Assembly (NCBI GenBank): GCA_021325435.1
Contig: JAJPHE010000150.1
Location: 1 to 34,041 of the forward strand
Length of the DNA: 34,041 nt
Source of the DNA: Actinomycetota bacterium
GTDB lineage: Bacteria; Actinomycetota; Acidimicrobiia; Acidimicrobiales; JAJPHE01
Reading direction: 5' to 3'
The first letter of the stretch is position 1. The number at the start of each line of letters is the position of its first letter. The position numbers were made by a program, and so were the translations under genes. The notes under the pieces were generated by a model. It made no database searches. It worked only from the letters and a program-made list of their open reading frames with translations, and was not told the origin of the DNA. Below are positions 1 to 7,044 of the stretch, one piece after another.

Positions 1-60
1 CGACCTCCACTGGGTCGTCGGGTTGGGTAGCAACCCGACATCCCAGTCGGGCCAAACCGA

Positions 61-72
61 CGACCGGTGGAT
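61..72 (+). repeat. Direct repeat flanking the IS fragment (other copy 729-740)
   Basis: CGACCGGTGGAT occurs at 61-72 and again at 729-740, just outside the IS right end. The similarity extends leftward with small gaps: GGGCC is at 49-53 and 721-725. It is too long and too far from the terminus for an ordinary IS21 target duplication of 4-8 bp. It may record a recombination event that trimmed the left part of the element. Confidence 0.4.
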
Positions 73-651
73 GGTCCCCCTGCTAGCGCCTATCCGCGCG
101 GCCTCTTCGACTTCGACCACCAACGGTCCCTCAAACGCGACACGGTCCTGCATCTCGGCACGCTCGACTTCGTGGCCGGCCGGGAGAACGTCGTGTTCCT
201 CGGCCCGCCCGGCACCGGCAAGACCCATCTCTCCATCGGGCTCGGCATCCGGGCCTGCCAGGCCGGCCACCGTGTCGCCTTCGCCACCGCCGCGGAATGG
301 GTCGCCCGCCTCGGCGAGGCCCACACCCAGGGCCGTCTCCATGCCGAGCTCACCCGGCTCGGGCGGATCCCGCTGCTCATCATCGACGAGGTCGGCTACA
401 TCCCCTTCGAAGCCGAGGCCGCCAACCTGTTCTTCCAGCTCATCTCGGCCCGCTACGAGCGGGCCTCGGTCATCGTCACCTCCAACAAGCCCTTCGGGCG
501 TTGGGGCGAGACCTTCGGGGACGCCACCGTCGCCGCCGCCATGATCGACCGCCTCGTCCACCACGCCGAAGTAGTCAACCTCAAAGGCGACAGCTACCGG
601 CTCAAGGACCGCGACCTCGGAAGGGTGGTGCCTAGCGACGACGCTGCGTGA
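67..651 (+). pseudogene. istB: IS21-family IstB helper ATPase, 5'-truncated
   Basis: IstB is the AAA+ ATPase that assists the IstA transposase of IS21-type elements in target selection. The 194-aa frame has Walker A GPPGTGKT at about residues 47-54, Walker B LLIIDEVGY at about 103-111 and the family block TSNKPFGRWGE at about 138-148, and it ends with the usual SYRLKDRD. Full-length IstB is about 250 aa. Homology here begins only at FDFDHQRSL (residue 14 onward), so roughly the first 60-70 residues are missing. An in-frame TAG at 28-30 and unrelated sequence precede the GTG at 67. The reading frame is otherwise intact to the TGA. With no istA and no N-terminal domain it is probably a remnant. 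Confidence 0.8.
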
Positions 652-666
652 CGGTGGACCCGGGGA

Positions 667-714
667 GGGGGGTCAATTTTCGGCCGTCGCAGGGGGGTCA
701 ATTTTCGGGCGTCG
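667..714 (+). repeat. IS21-type subterminal repeats at the right end
   Basis: Two copies of a 23-bp sequence beginning GGGGGGTCAATTTTCGG lie at 667-689 and 692-714, 25 bp apart, with one difference (GGCCGTCG against GGGCGTCG). The second copy runs into TTGACA at 715-720. Multiple spaced repeats just inside the terminus are a known hallmark of IS21-family ends, where they serve as transposase binding sites. They fix the right border of the element at about 720. Confidence 0.75.
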
Positions 715-769
715 TTGACAGGGCCCACCGACCGGTGGATACCGGCCGGTCAGCGGACGCTTACAAGGA

Positions 770-853
770 GATCTGGTGGCCGCCCATCGGGAACTCTCGT
801 GACCGCCAGCGGGGAGTTTCGTGTCCGCCTACGAGGAGGATCTCATGGCCGCC
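770..853. repeat. Decayed repeats resembling a second IS21-type end
   Basis: Two imperfect direct repeats, GGGAACTCTCGTGACCGCC (789-807) and GGGGAGTTTCGTGTCCGCC (811-829), match at 15 of 19 bases with a period of 22 bp. They are bracketed by GATCTGGTGGCCGCC (770-784) and GATCTCATGGCCGCC (839-853). Spaced subterminal repeats of this kind are typical of IS21-family ends, so this may be the end of another, otherwise lost element. No transposase frame is attached. Confidence 0.3.
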
Positions 854-1016
854 GTCATCATCGTGACCTCGCCGAGTTACGACAAGGACACAACACGGTG
901 AGCTTTCGGGCTGCACGGTGAAGGCGCGGCGAACTCGTGTCGGCCGCCACGGGGATCGGACAGGATGGGACCACCTCCCCGCCAGTTGTGGGACCAAACA
1001 CTGGTGCCGCCAGGCA
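854..1016. other. Intergenic, nothing recognised
   Basis: No convincing gene is visible between the decayed repeats and the hairpins downstream of asnB. The open frames here are short, lack a ribosome binding site and overlap on several strands, as expected by chance in GC-rich DNA. Confidence 0.5.
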
Positions 1017-1063
1017 TGGACCACCGGGGTCCACGAGTGCCTGTGAACTTACCGGTGCACTCG
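1017..1063 (-). terminator. Tandem hairpins downstream of asnB, possible terminator
   Basis: Two successive inverted repeats lie about 110 bp past the asnB stop codon. The first is TGGACC/GGTCCA (1017-1022 and 1028-1033, 5-nt loop) and the second is CGAGTGC/GCACTCG (1034-1040 and 1057-1063). Neither is followed by a T run in either direction, so factor-independent termination is only a possibility. Confidence 0.3.
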
Positions 1064-1174
1064 GCGCTCACGGTCGTAGCGGGTCCAGGAGGGCGAGGCC
1101 GGCCAGATCCGACCGGGCTCTACGAAGGGAACCGGGAAACCTGCTACCCGCCATTTCCGATCGGGAACAGAGGC

Positions 1175-2968
1175 TTAGGCCGCCGCCTGGCCGGCCAGCC
1201 AACGACGAAGAATGCCCTCGGCCAAGGCGAAGTAGGCGCCTTGCCGGAAGCCGCGCGACCCCACTGATCCCCGGGCCTTCTTCACTACGTTGATCGGCGC
1301 GCCGAAGCCACGCTTTGGCCGACTCACCACCTCTGCGGGCAGCACATCCAGAGCAACCTTCCGGGTCAACCACTTTCCGACCCGGCCCCGGACTAGTGCC
1401 TCCCCGGGCAGCGTCAGCGCCCACCCGATCAGGTCCAGGTCCAGCCACGGAACCCGAACCTCTACGCTGTGATGCATCCCGGATCGGTCGGAATAGGCCA
1501 GGCCTAAGCCCGGAAGGTAGACGGTCAGGTCAACAGCTCGTAGGCGTCGCAGCAACGACCAGCCCACCGGACTGGCTTCAAAGGCCTCCCTGTGGCGTTG
1601 CCACACCACCTCATCCGCCACTTCGGTGGCTGTGCAGTCCAGGACGGACGCCCGCTCAGGGGCATTGCTGTAGCTGGAAAGTACCATGTATGAGGACAGA
1701 GGGTCCGACTGGGCTCCGGCCCGCAGCAGGCGGGCTAGGTACTCGACCTGTGTGCCGCCGGCACCCGTACGCGCCAGGAGGCTGGCGGCGACTTCCCCCG
1801 GTCGACCCAGCCTCATCCGGGCTGCCGTCGGCCCAACGACGTGGCGACGGTATCCGCCGAACAGTTCGTCGCCACCTTGGCCGGAGAGCAGGACCTTGAA
1901 GCCGTCCGCGGCTGCACGGGAGGCGATGAGCCGGGCGAGGTCCGCCGCGGGGTCGGCCAGGAGGTCTCCGCTCGCTGGAAGTTCCTCGACATCGACATCG
2001 GTTCCAGGTACATAGCTGACCGGCGTGGCGAAGTGGCCCTCGAGCCGCCCCACGGCGGCCGTGTCCTCGTTGAGCCGCTCGAAGCTCCGATCCCCGGACC
2101 AGTCGATGGTGTACGCCCTATCGAGGCGCCCTTCGGCTGCCCACCAGAGCAGGCTGCTATCGACGCCGCCTGAGGCCATCAACCCCACCGGCACGTCGGA
2201 GAGGAGCTGGCGTTGGACGGCTGTTTGGACCCGTTCAGCTACCTCGGAGCTGGCGGTGGTAACGGAAATGGTCGCTTGACCCGCCGCCTCCACCACGAGG
2301 CTTCGGTACATCCGCTGCTCCATGAGGCCGCCCTGCCACACGAGTGCCTCCCCGGGAAGAAGCGAGTGAGCGTTTGTGAACGGGGTCCGAGGATCCGGAA
2401 TCCAGAGGAACGTGAGGAACTGGGCCAGAGCCGTGGGGTCGGGGCCGCCGACCGGCGCCCCGGCGGTCTGCAGGGCGCGGAGCTCGGAGGCAAACCACAC
2501 CCTCCCGTCTCTCTCTGTCCAAAACAGAGGCTTTACCCCTACAGGGTCGCGGGCCAGGACTAAGCGTCCGGCCCGGCGATCCAACAGCGCCAACGCGAAG
2601 ATGCCATTGAGCCGGGACAGGGCGTCAAGCCCGTGGTCCTCCCAGAGATGGACGATGACCTCGCCGTCGGAGTGCGACCGGAATCGGTGGCCGCGCGACT
2701 CGCAATAGCGGCGCAACTCTGGAGAGTTGTAGATCTCGCCGTTGAAGACCAGAGCCAGCGAATCATCCTCGTTGACAAGGGGCTGGTTGGCGGCTTCGGA
2801 TAGGTCGTTGATGGCGAGACGGGTGTGGATCAGGGTGCAGTCCCAGCCGTCGCCGCTCCATCGGTCAATGCCTGATGCGTCCGGGCCGCGATGCTGCAGC
2901 GCAGCCTGGACGGACGCCACCGCCCCGCCACCGGCCCGGCATCCTACCCAACCTGCTATCCCGCACAT
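1175..2968 (-). CDS. asnB: Glutamine-dependent asparagine synthetase-family amidotransferase
   Basis: The 597-aa protein belongs to the AsnB family: an N-terminal Ntn glutaminase releases ammonia from glutamine and a C-terminal ATP-pyrophosphatase domain adenylates the acceptor. MCGIAGWVG at the start gives the catalytic Cys2. Arg50, NGEIYN (76-81) and SDGE (100-103) form the glutamine site. The PP-loop SGGVDSS is at 266-272, followed by GQGGDELFGGYRRH. The start is fixed by Cys2, which must follow the initiator Met. A TACGTT hexamer 7 nt upstream and no Shine-Dalgarno suggest a leaderless message. A frame extending 26 codons further upstream is therefore rejected. Because it follows polysaccharide genes on the same strand, it more likely amidates a uronic-acid sugar (as proposed for WbpS-type enzymes) than makes free asparagine. 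That role is inferred. Confidence 0.9.
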   Translation of the reverse strand: MCGIAGWVGCRAGGGAVASVQAALQHRGPDASGIDRWSGDGWDCTLIHTRLAINDLSEAANQPLVNEDDSLALVFNGEIYNSPELRRYCESRGHRFRSHSDGEVIVHLWEDHGLDALSRLNGIFALALLDRRAGRLVLARDPVGVKPLFWTERDGRVWFASELRALQTAGAPVGGPDPTALAQFLTFLWIPDPRTPFTNAHSLLPGEALVWQGGLMEQRMYRSLVVEAAGQATISVTTASSEVAERVQTAVQRQLLSDVPVGLMASGGVDSSLLWWAAEGRLDRAYTIDWSGDRSFERLNEDTAAVGRLEGHFATPVSYVPGTDVDVEELPASGDLLADPAADLARLIASRAAADGFKVLLSGQGGDELFGGYRRHVVGPTAARMRLGRPGEVAASLLARTGAGGTQVEYLARLLRAGAQSDPLSSYMVLSSYSNAPERASVLDCTATEVADEVVWQRHREAFEASPVGWSLLRRLRAVDLTVYLPGLGLAYSDRSGMHHSVEVRVPWLDLDLIGWALTLPGEALVRGRVGKWLTRKVALDVLPAEVVSRPKRGFGAPINVVKKARGSVGSRGFRQGAYFALAEGILRRWLAGQAAA

Positions 2969-2975
2969 GACTACG

Positions 2976-2981
2976 AACGTA
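2976..2981 (-). promoter_or_regulatory. Putative -10 (TACGTT) of asnB, leaderless type
   Basis: Read on the minus strand, TACGTT lies 7 nt before the ATG of asnB. It fits the TANNNT consensus of high-GC actinobacteria and puts the transcription start at or next to the ATG. It sits in a small inverted repeat, CTACG-N2-CGTAG, at 2971-2982. No good -35 element is visible. Confidence 0.4.
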
Positions 2982-3488
2982 GCCGGACGAGTGACCTCTC
3001 GGCTTTGAGGCGGAGCAGAAGTCCGGGGACGAAGCCGTAGGACCAACAGTCGGGGCTACCGTCGTTTGGGCACTGTCAGGACACAGTCGGAATGCGGTTG
3101 TCCGAACTTCGCCGTAAAGCAGATCCCATCAGCTTCACCCCCGAGTTCGGGGAGCGTCGAGCTATGGCTTACCCCGCTCGAGAGCCCCCGCTCGGAACAA
3201 ACCCGCCCCAAGGTCCTGCGCTTCGGGAAGGATGCAGCCTTGCTCCCGACGTTCCTCCGTATATAAGGAGGCGAACTTTGGGGGCGGACAACGGACCGAC
3301 GAGCCGTCTGGGCTCAAAACACCAGCCGACAACCGATGGGCGGTCGTAGAGCACGGCCCGCAGGCGTCCCGCCGGTCGAAAGCTCCCGAACGAAGGGCCC
3401 CTCGCCACCCCCCGGTGTCACGTGAGTACTGGAGGACATCCGAGGAGTAGTCGCTGTCGAAGGACCCTTCGGAGAAAGGCCGGTCGAG
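2982..3488. other. 520-bp gap between the Wzc-like gene and asnB, with palindromes
   Basis: No supported gene. It contains a near-perfect 18-bp palindrome CCTCCGTATATAAGGAGG (3254-3271, 8 of 9 pairs), the hairpin CCCCGA/TCGGGG (3139-3144 and 3147-3152), and CGAAGG/CCTTCG (3458-3463 and 3466-3471) just past the Wzc-like stop. The last could be a weak terminator. On the plus strand AAGGAGG at 3265-3271 is followed by a TTG-started frame of about 24 codons (3278-3349), which looks too short and isolated to claim as a gene. Confidence 0.5.
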
Positions 3489-5165
3489 TTAGGAACCAAG
3501 CCGACTGGAGGCCGGGCCGACGGGTGCGTCGTTGGTGCCGTTCCCATTCCGCTCGGTGTAGGCGTACGAGTACCGGTAGGAGTAGCCGTAACTGCTCTGG
3601 TCGGTCAGGCCGTTGAGTATTACACCCACAATCGGGGCGTTCACGTGCCCCAGGACCTCAAACGCCCGACCCAGCTGCTTTCGGGTGGTGACCCCGGCGC
3701 TTACCACCACGGCAACGCCGTCGGCATGGCGCGACAGCACGGCGGCGTCGGTGACGGGCAGGACTGGAGGCGTGTCGAGAAGGACCATGTCGTAGGAGGT
3801 TGCCAGGATGTCCAGCAGTTCGCTCGCGCGAGGGCTCGACAGGAGCTCGGAGGGGTTCGGAGGCACGGGTCCTGACGCGAGAAGAGTGAGGTTCTTGACC
3901 TCCTCCACTGGCTGGAGGGCGCCGTGGAGAGGCGAGGTACCTAGAAGAACCGAGGTGAACCCGGTCTCGTTGCTCAGCCCGAAGAACTCGTGAATGCGAG
4001 GCCGGCGCAGATCGCAGCACACGACTATCACCCGCTTGCCCGCCTCGGCCAGGGTCACCGCCAGGTTGGTGAGGGTGGTCGTCTTGCCCTCGGTGGCCGA
4101 CGCGCTGGTCAAAACCAGGCGGCGCAGCGGCCGGTTGATGTCCATGAACTGGATGGAGGTGCGCAGCGAACGGTAGGCCTCAGCGGCCGGCGACTTGGGC
4201 CGCGCCAGGGAGACCACCATCGTCGACCTCCGGTCCTTCCACCCCTCCACGGCGGGCACCAGGGCAAGGACCGGCAGGTCGGAGGCGACCCTCAACATGT
4301 CCTCCTGGGAGCGGACAGAGTCGTCGAGGTACTCGAGGAGGAATGCCAGACCCACCCCAAGGATGAGGCCCACGATGACGGCGACCCCGACGTTTCGCTT
4401 GGGCCTGGGCGAGCTGGGGCTGGTTGGCGCCAACGCCGGAGTGATCAGCTCGGCCCCGCCGCTCAGCAGCGACGAGTTGACCTGGAGCTCGGCCAGCTGC
4501 GACTTGAACGTCGCCTCCTGGGCGAGGAGGGCGTCGCGCTGTGAGGAGCTCGCGCCGCTGCCAAGTGCGGTGATCTGGGAGTCGAGGTCGGAGATCCTGG
4601 CCTGGATCTGCTGCTCGGCGGCCACCACCGACTGGAGGGCGGCGTTGCGTTTGAAGTCGATGTAGGAGTTGGCGTAGGCGTTGGCGATGCGGGCCGCCTG
4701 GCGGCCGCTGGTCATGGTGGCGGCGATGTCGACCACGTTGGTCTGGCCTACCGGGGTGACCGACACCTTCGGGGCCGGGTAGACCCCCAGGGTCTTCGAG
4801 ACGGCTGCCTCCACTGGGGCGCTGGTCATGATCTGCACCTCGGTCTGGACGTCGGTGGGGGTGAGGTCTTGGCTCACCCCCCCGTTCGCCGTCAGCAACG
4901 GGTTGCCGCTGTTGGAGGGCTGGAGGAGGACTTCGGCGATGGCGGTGTACTTCTTGGCCTGCAGGAACGAGAAGGCCATGGCGGCGCCGGTGACCAGGAT
5001 CACGCTCAGCGCGATGGTCCACTTCCGTCGCCACAGCACCTGCATGTAGGACCGGAGGTCCGGCTCCCCAACCACCGCCTCCCCGGGAATCACCTGGTCA
5101 TCGTAGCGGCGGACCCGTCCGACCCTCCCATCGTGCCCGTTGCGGGCGGCCGGCTCAGTCAGCAC
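3489..5165 (-). CDS. Wzc-like chain-length regulator / BY-tyrosine kinase
   Basis: The 558-aa protein is a fused polysaccharide co-polymerase and bacterial tyrosine kinase, expected in the cytoplasmic membrane controlling polymer length and export. A Wzz domain begins near DLRSYMQVLWRRKW and is bounded by membrane segments at about 50-69 and 258-277, with an extracytoplasmic coiled region at about 175-235 between them. The kinase follows: Walker A SASATEGKT (354-362), Walker A' CCDLRRP (383-389), Walker B MVLLDTPP (460-467), and the terminal tyrosine cluster YGYSYRYSYAY (526-536) that such kinases autophosphorylate. The GTG start overlaps the end of the upstream dehydratase by 11 bp, so the two are probably translationally coupled. 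The exact start is uncertain because no clear ribosome site is visible. Confidence 0.9.
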   Translation of the reverse strand: MLTEPAARNGHDGRVGRVRRYDDQVIPGEAVVGEPDLRSYMQVLWRRKWTIALSVILVTGAAMAFSFLQAKKYTAIAEVLLQPSNSGNPLLTANGGVSQDLTPTDVQTEVQIMTSAPVEAAVSKTLGVYPAPKVSVTPVGQTNVVDIAATMTSGRQAARIANAYANSYIDFKRNAALQSVVAAEQQIQARISDLDSQITALGSGASSSQRDALLAQEATFKSQLAELQVNSSLLSGGAELITPALAPTSPSSPRPKRNVGVAVIVGLILGVGLAFLLEYLDDSVRSQEDMLRVASDLPVLALVPAVEGWKDRRSTMVVSLARPKSPAAEAYRSLRTSIQFMDINRPLRRLVLTSASATEGKTTTLTNLAVTLAEAGKRVIVVCCDLRRPRIHEFFGLSNETGFTSVLLGTSPLHGALQPVEEVKNLTLLASGPVPPNPSELLSSPRASELLDILATSYDMVLLDTPPVLPVTDAAVLSRHADGVAVVVSAGVTTRKQLGRAFEVLGHVNAPIVGVILNGLTDQSSYGYSYRYSYAYTERNGNGTNDAPVGPASSRLGS

Positions 5166-7044
5166 CGGCGGCGTAGATGGGCGCCGGGTGCACCTCCTGG
5201 TGGGGGCTGAGGTCGATCAGCCCGGCCGACAGCTGACGCAGGCATCGGCAGAGATGGGCCGACGCCACCGGCAGCTCCCGGGCCACGTCAGGGGCCAGGG
5301 GCTCGACGGGCACGTGGGATACCAGCGGGTGGACCGGCCGGAAGTCCTGCTCGTGGCAGCCGAAGAGGGACTCGTGGAGCTTCTCGCCGGGCCGCAGTCC
5401 GGTGTAGACGATCTCGACCGGCCGGGGGCTCGAGCCGGCCAGGCGGCGGGCGACGGCGTCGATCGACACCGGCTCGCCCATGTCGAGCACCAGCGCCTCC
5501 CCGTCGCGCCCGATGGCGCCGGCCTGGATGACCAGCTCGACCGACTCAGGGATGGTCATGAAGTAGCGGGTCACCTCAGGGTGGGTGACGGTCAGCGGCC
5601 CGCCGGCACTCAGCTGGGCCCGGAAGGCAGGAAGGACCGAGCCCCGGCTGCCGATGACGTTGCCGAACCGGACGGACAGGTAGGTACCCGACGCCCGGTC
5701 GGCCATCGCCGCGGTGAGCCGCTCGGCGATCCGCTTGGTGTAGCCGAGGACGCTGACCGGGTCGGCCGCCTTGTCGGTCGAGATGTTGACGAACCGGTGG
5801 ACTCCTGAAGCGGCGGCCGCTTCGAGCACGTTCAGGGTGCCCCAGACATTGGTGCGCACTGCCTCGTCGGGGTGGCGCTCGAGGAGCGTCAGGTGCTTGA
5901 GGGCGGCGGCGTGGAAGACGACCTCGGGCCGGTGCTGGCGGAACACCTGGCGGACCCGGTCGGCGTTGCGGATGTTCGCCAGGACCAGCTGCGGGGAGTC
6001 GAGCAGGGCCCGGCCCTCGATGGACATCTGGGTGGCGTGCAGGGCGCTCTCGTCCGTGTCGACCATGACCAAGGTCTCCGGGCCGAAGCGGTGGATCTGG
6101 CGGCACAGCTCGGACCCGATGGACCCCCCGGCCCCGGTGACCAGCACCCGGCGTCCGGTCAGATAGCCGGCGATGGCGTCGATGTCGGTCTCGATCGGGC
6201 GGCGACCGAGGAGGTCCTCCTCGGTCACGTCGCGGATGTCGGAGGCGGCCACCTCGGCCCCATAGAGCTCGTTCACCGACGGGAGCACCTTGACCGCCAG
6301 CCCGCAAGCCCGAGCCCGCTCGTCGATCTGGCGGACCAGCTCAGCCGGGGCGCTAGGAATGGCGATGAGCAGGGAGGTAGCGCCGGTGGCGGCGGCGGCT
6401 CGGGCGATGTCGTTCCGGTCCCCCACCACCCGCACGCCCATCACCCGTAGGTGGCGCTTCGCCGGATCGTCGTCGAGCAGGCCGGCGGGCAAGAAGCGGC
6501 TCTTCGGGTTGGCCAACAGACTGCGCAGGACCTGAAAGCCGCCCTCCCCCGCCCCAAACACCAGAAGCGGGCTGGCGCCGGTGTCGACCCGGGGCCGGCG
6601 CCGAGCCTCGGCTGCCACCCTCCACACAGCGCGCTCGAAGGACATCCCCACGGTGGCCAGGGCGGCGCCGACCACCGTCACCCCCAACGGCACCAGGTGC
6701 CGGCCGGCGATCCAGTCGTCGACAAGGAGCAGGATCCCCCCTGACGCCCCGGCCGTCATCGCAAGAGCGACGACCTCGTCAAAGCTGGAGTAGCGCCAGC
6801 GCCCCACGTAGAGCCCGAAACTAACCCCAAAGGCGATCTGGGCCCCCAGTGCGAGCGGGACGGCGCGCACCAGATGGAACCACGGGATGTGGGCCAGCCC
6901 GAAGTCGAACCGGGCGACCAGGGCCACGACGAGAGCGACGGACCAGACGACACAATCGAGGGCGGCCACGCTGATGTTGCGGTGGCGCCGGGCCCATCGG
7001 TAGGGACGCTCGGCGAAGGCGGGTCGGGGGATGCGGGTCGCCAT
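5155..7044 (-). CDS. Membrane NDP-sugar 4,6-dehydratase, WbpM/CapD/FlaA1 family
   Basis: The 629-aa protein has four predicted membrane helices (about 25-44, 60-80, 92-108 and 118-136), an N-terminal Rossmann-like domain with LVFGAGEGG (161-169), and the catalytic SDR domain. There, VTGAGGSIGSE (302-312) binds NAD(P), STDKA (422-426) carries the catalytic Ser, and the LGYTK segment (433-437) carries the Lys. Family members convert UDP-GlcNAc to a 4-keto-6-deoxy sugar, the first step towards QuiNAc, FucNAc or bacillosamine. Large WbpM-type members have Met instead of Tyr four residues before the Lys. Here that position is Leu433. Length and topology match the large membrane-bound class. The ATG directly follows the stop of the upstream dehydrogenase, indicating an operon. 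Confidence 0.92.
   Translation of the reverse strand: MATRIPRPAFAERPYRWARRHRNISVAALDCVVWSVALVVALVARFDFGLAHIPWFHLVRAVPLALGAQIAFGVSFGLYVGRWRYSSFDEVVALAMTAGASGGILLLVDDWIAGRHLVPLGVTVVGAALATVGMSFERAVWRVAAEARRRPRVDTGASPLLVFGAGEGGFQVLRSLLANPKSRFLPAGLLDDDPAKRHLRVMGVRVVGDRNDIARAAAATGATSLLIAIPSAPAELVRQIDERARACGLAVKVLPSVNELYGAEVAASDIRDVTEEDLLGRRPIETDIDAIAGYLTGRRVLVTGAGGSIGSELCRQIHRFGPETLVMVDTDESALHATQMSIEGRALLDSPQLVLANIRNADRVRQVFRQHRPEVVFHAAALKHLTLLERHPDEAVRTNVWGTLNVLEAAAASGVHRFVNISTDKAADPVSVLGYTKRIAERLTAAMADRASGTYLSVRFGNVIGSRGSVLPAFRAQLSAGGPLTVTHPEVTRYFMTIPESVELVIQAGAIGRDGEALVLDMGEPVSIDAVARRLAGSSPRPVEIVYTGLRPGEKLHESLFGCHEQDFRPVHPLVSHVPVEPLAPDVARELPVASAHLCRCLRQLSAGLIDLSPHQEVHPAPIYAAGAD

Larger units (their letters stand above)
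1..720 (+). mobile_element. Partial IS21-family insertion sequence (right part)
   Basis: The stretch holds a truncated IstB helper-ATPase gene followed by a typical IS21-family right end: two near-identical subterminal repeats and a terminal TTGACA at 715-720. No IstA transposase gene is visible, and the IstB reading frame has lost its N-terminus, so this copy cannot move by itself. It is uncertain whether the left limit is the window edge or about position 73, where recognisable IstB sequence begins. Related sequences (12 bp identical) lie at 61-72 and 729-740, on either side of the fragment. Confidence 0.75.

Noticed and set aside
61-740. Treating the 12-bp direct repeats as a target-site duplication of the IS element
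   Set aside because: IS21-family duplications are 4-8 bp and touch the element ends; here the right copy begins 9 bp beyond the end.
3278-3349. 24-codon TTG-started frame behind a strong AAGGAGG site
   Set aside because: Very short, no recognisable feature, and the purine-rich site is part of a palindrome that explains it equally well.
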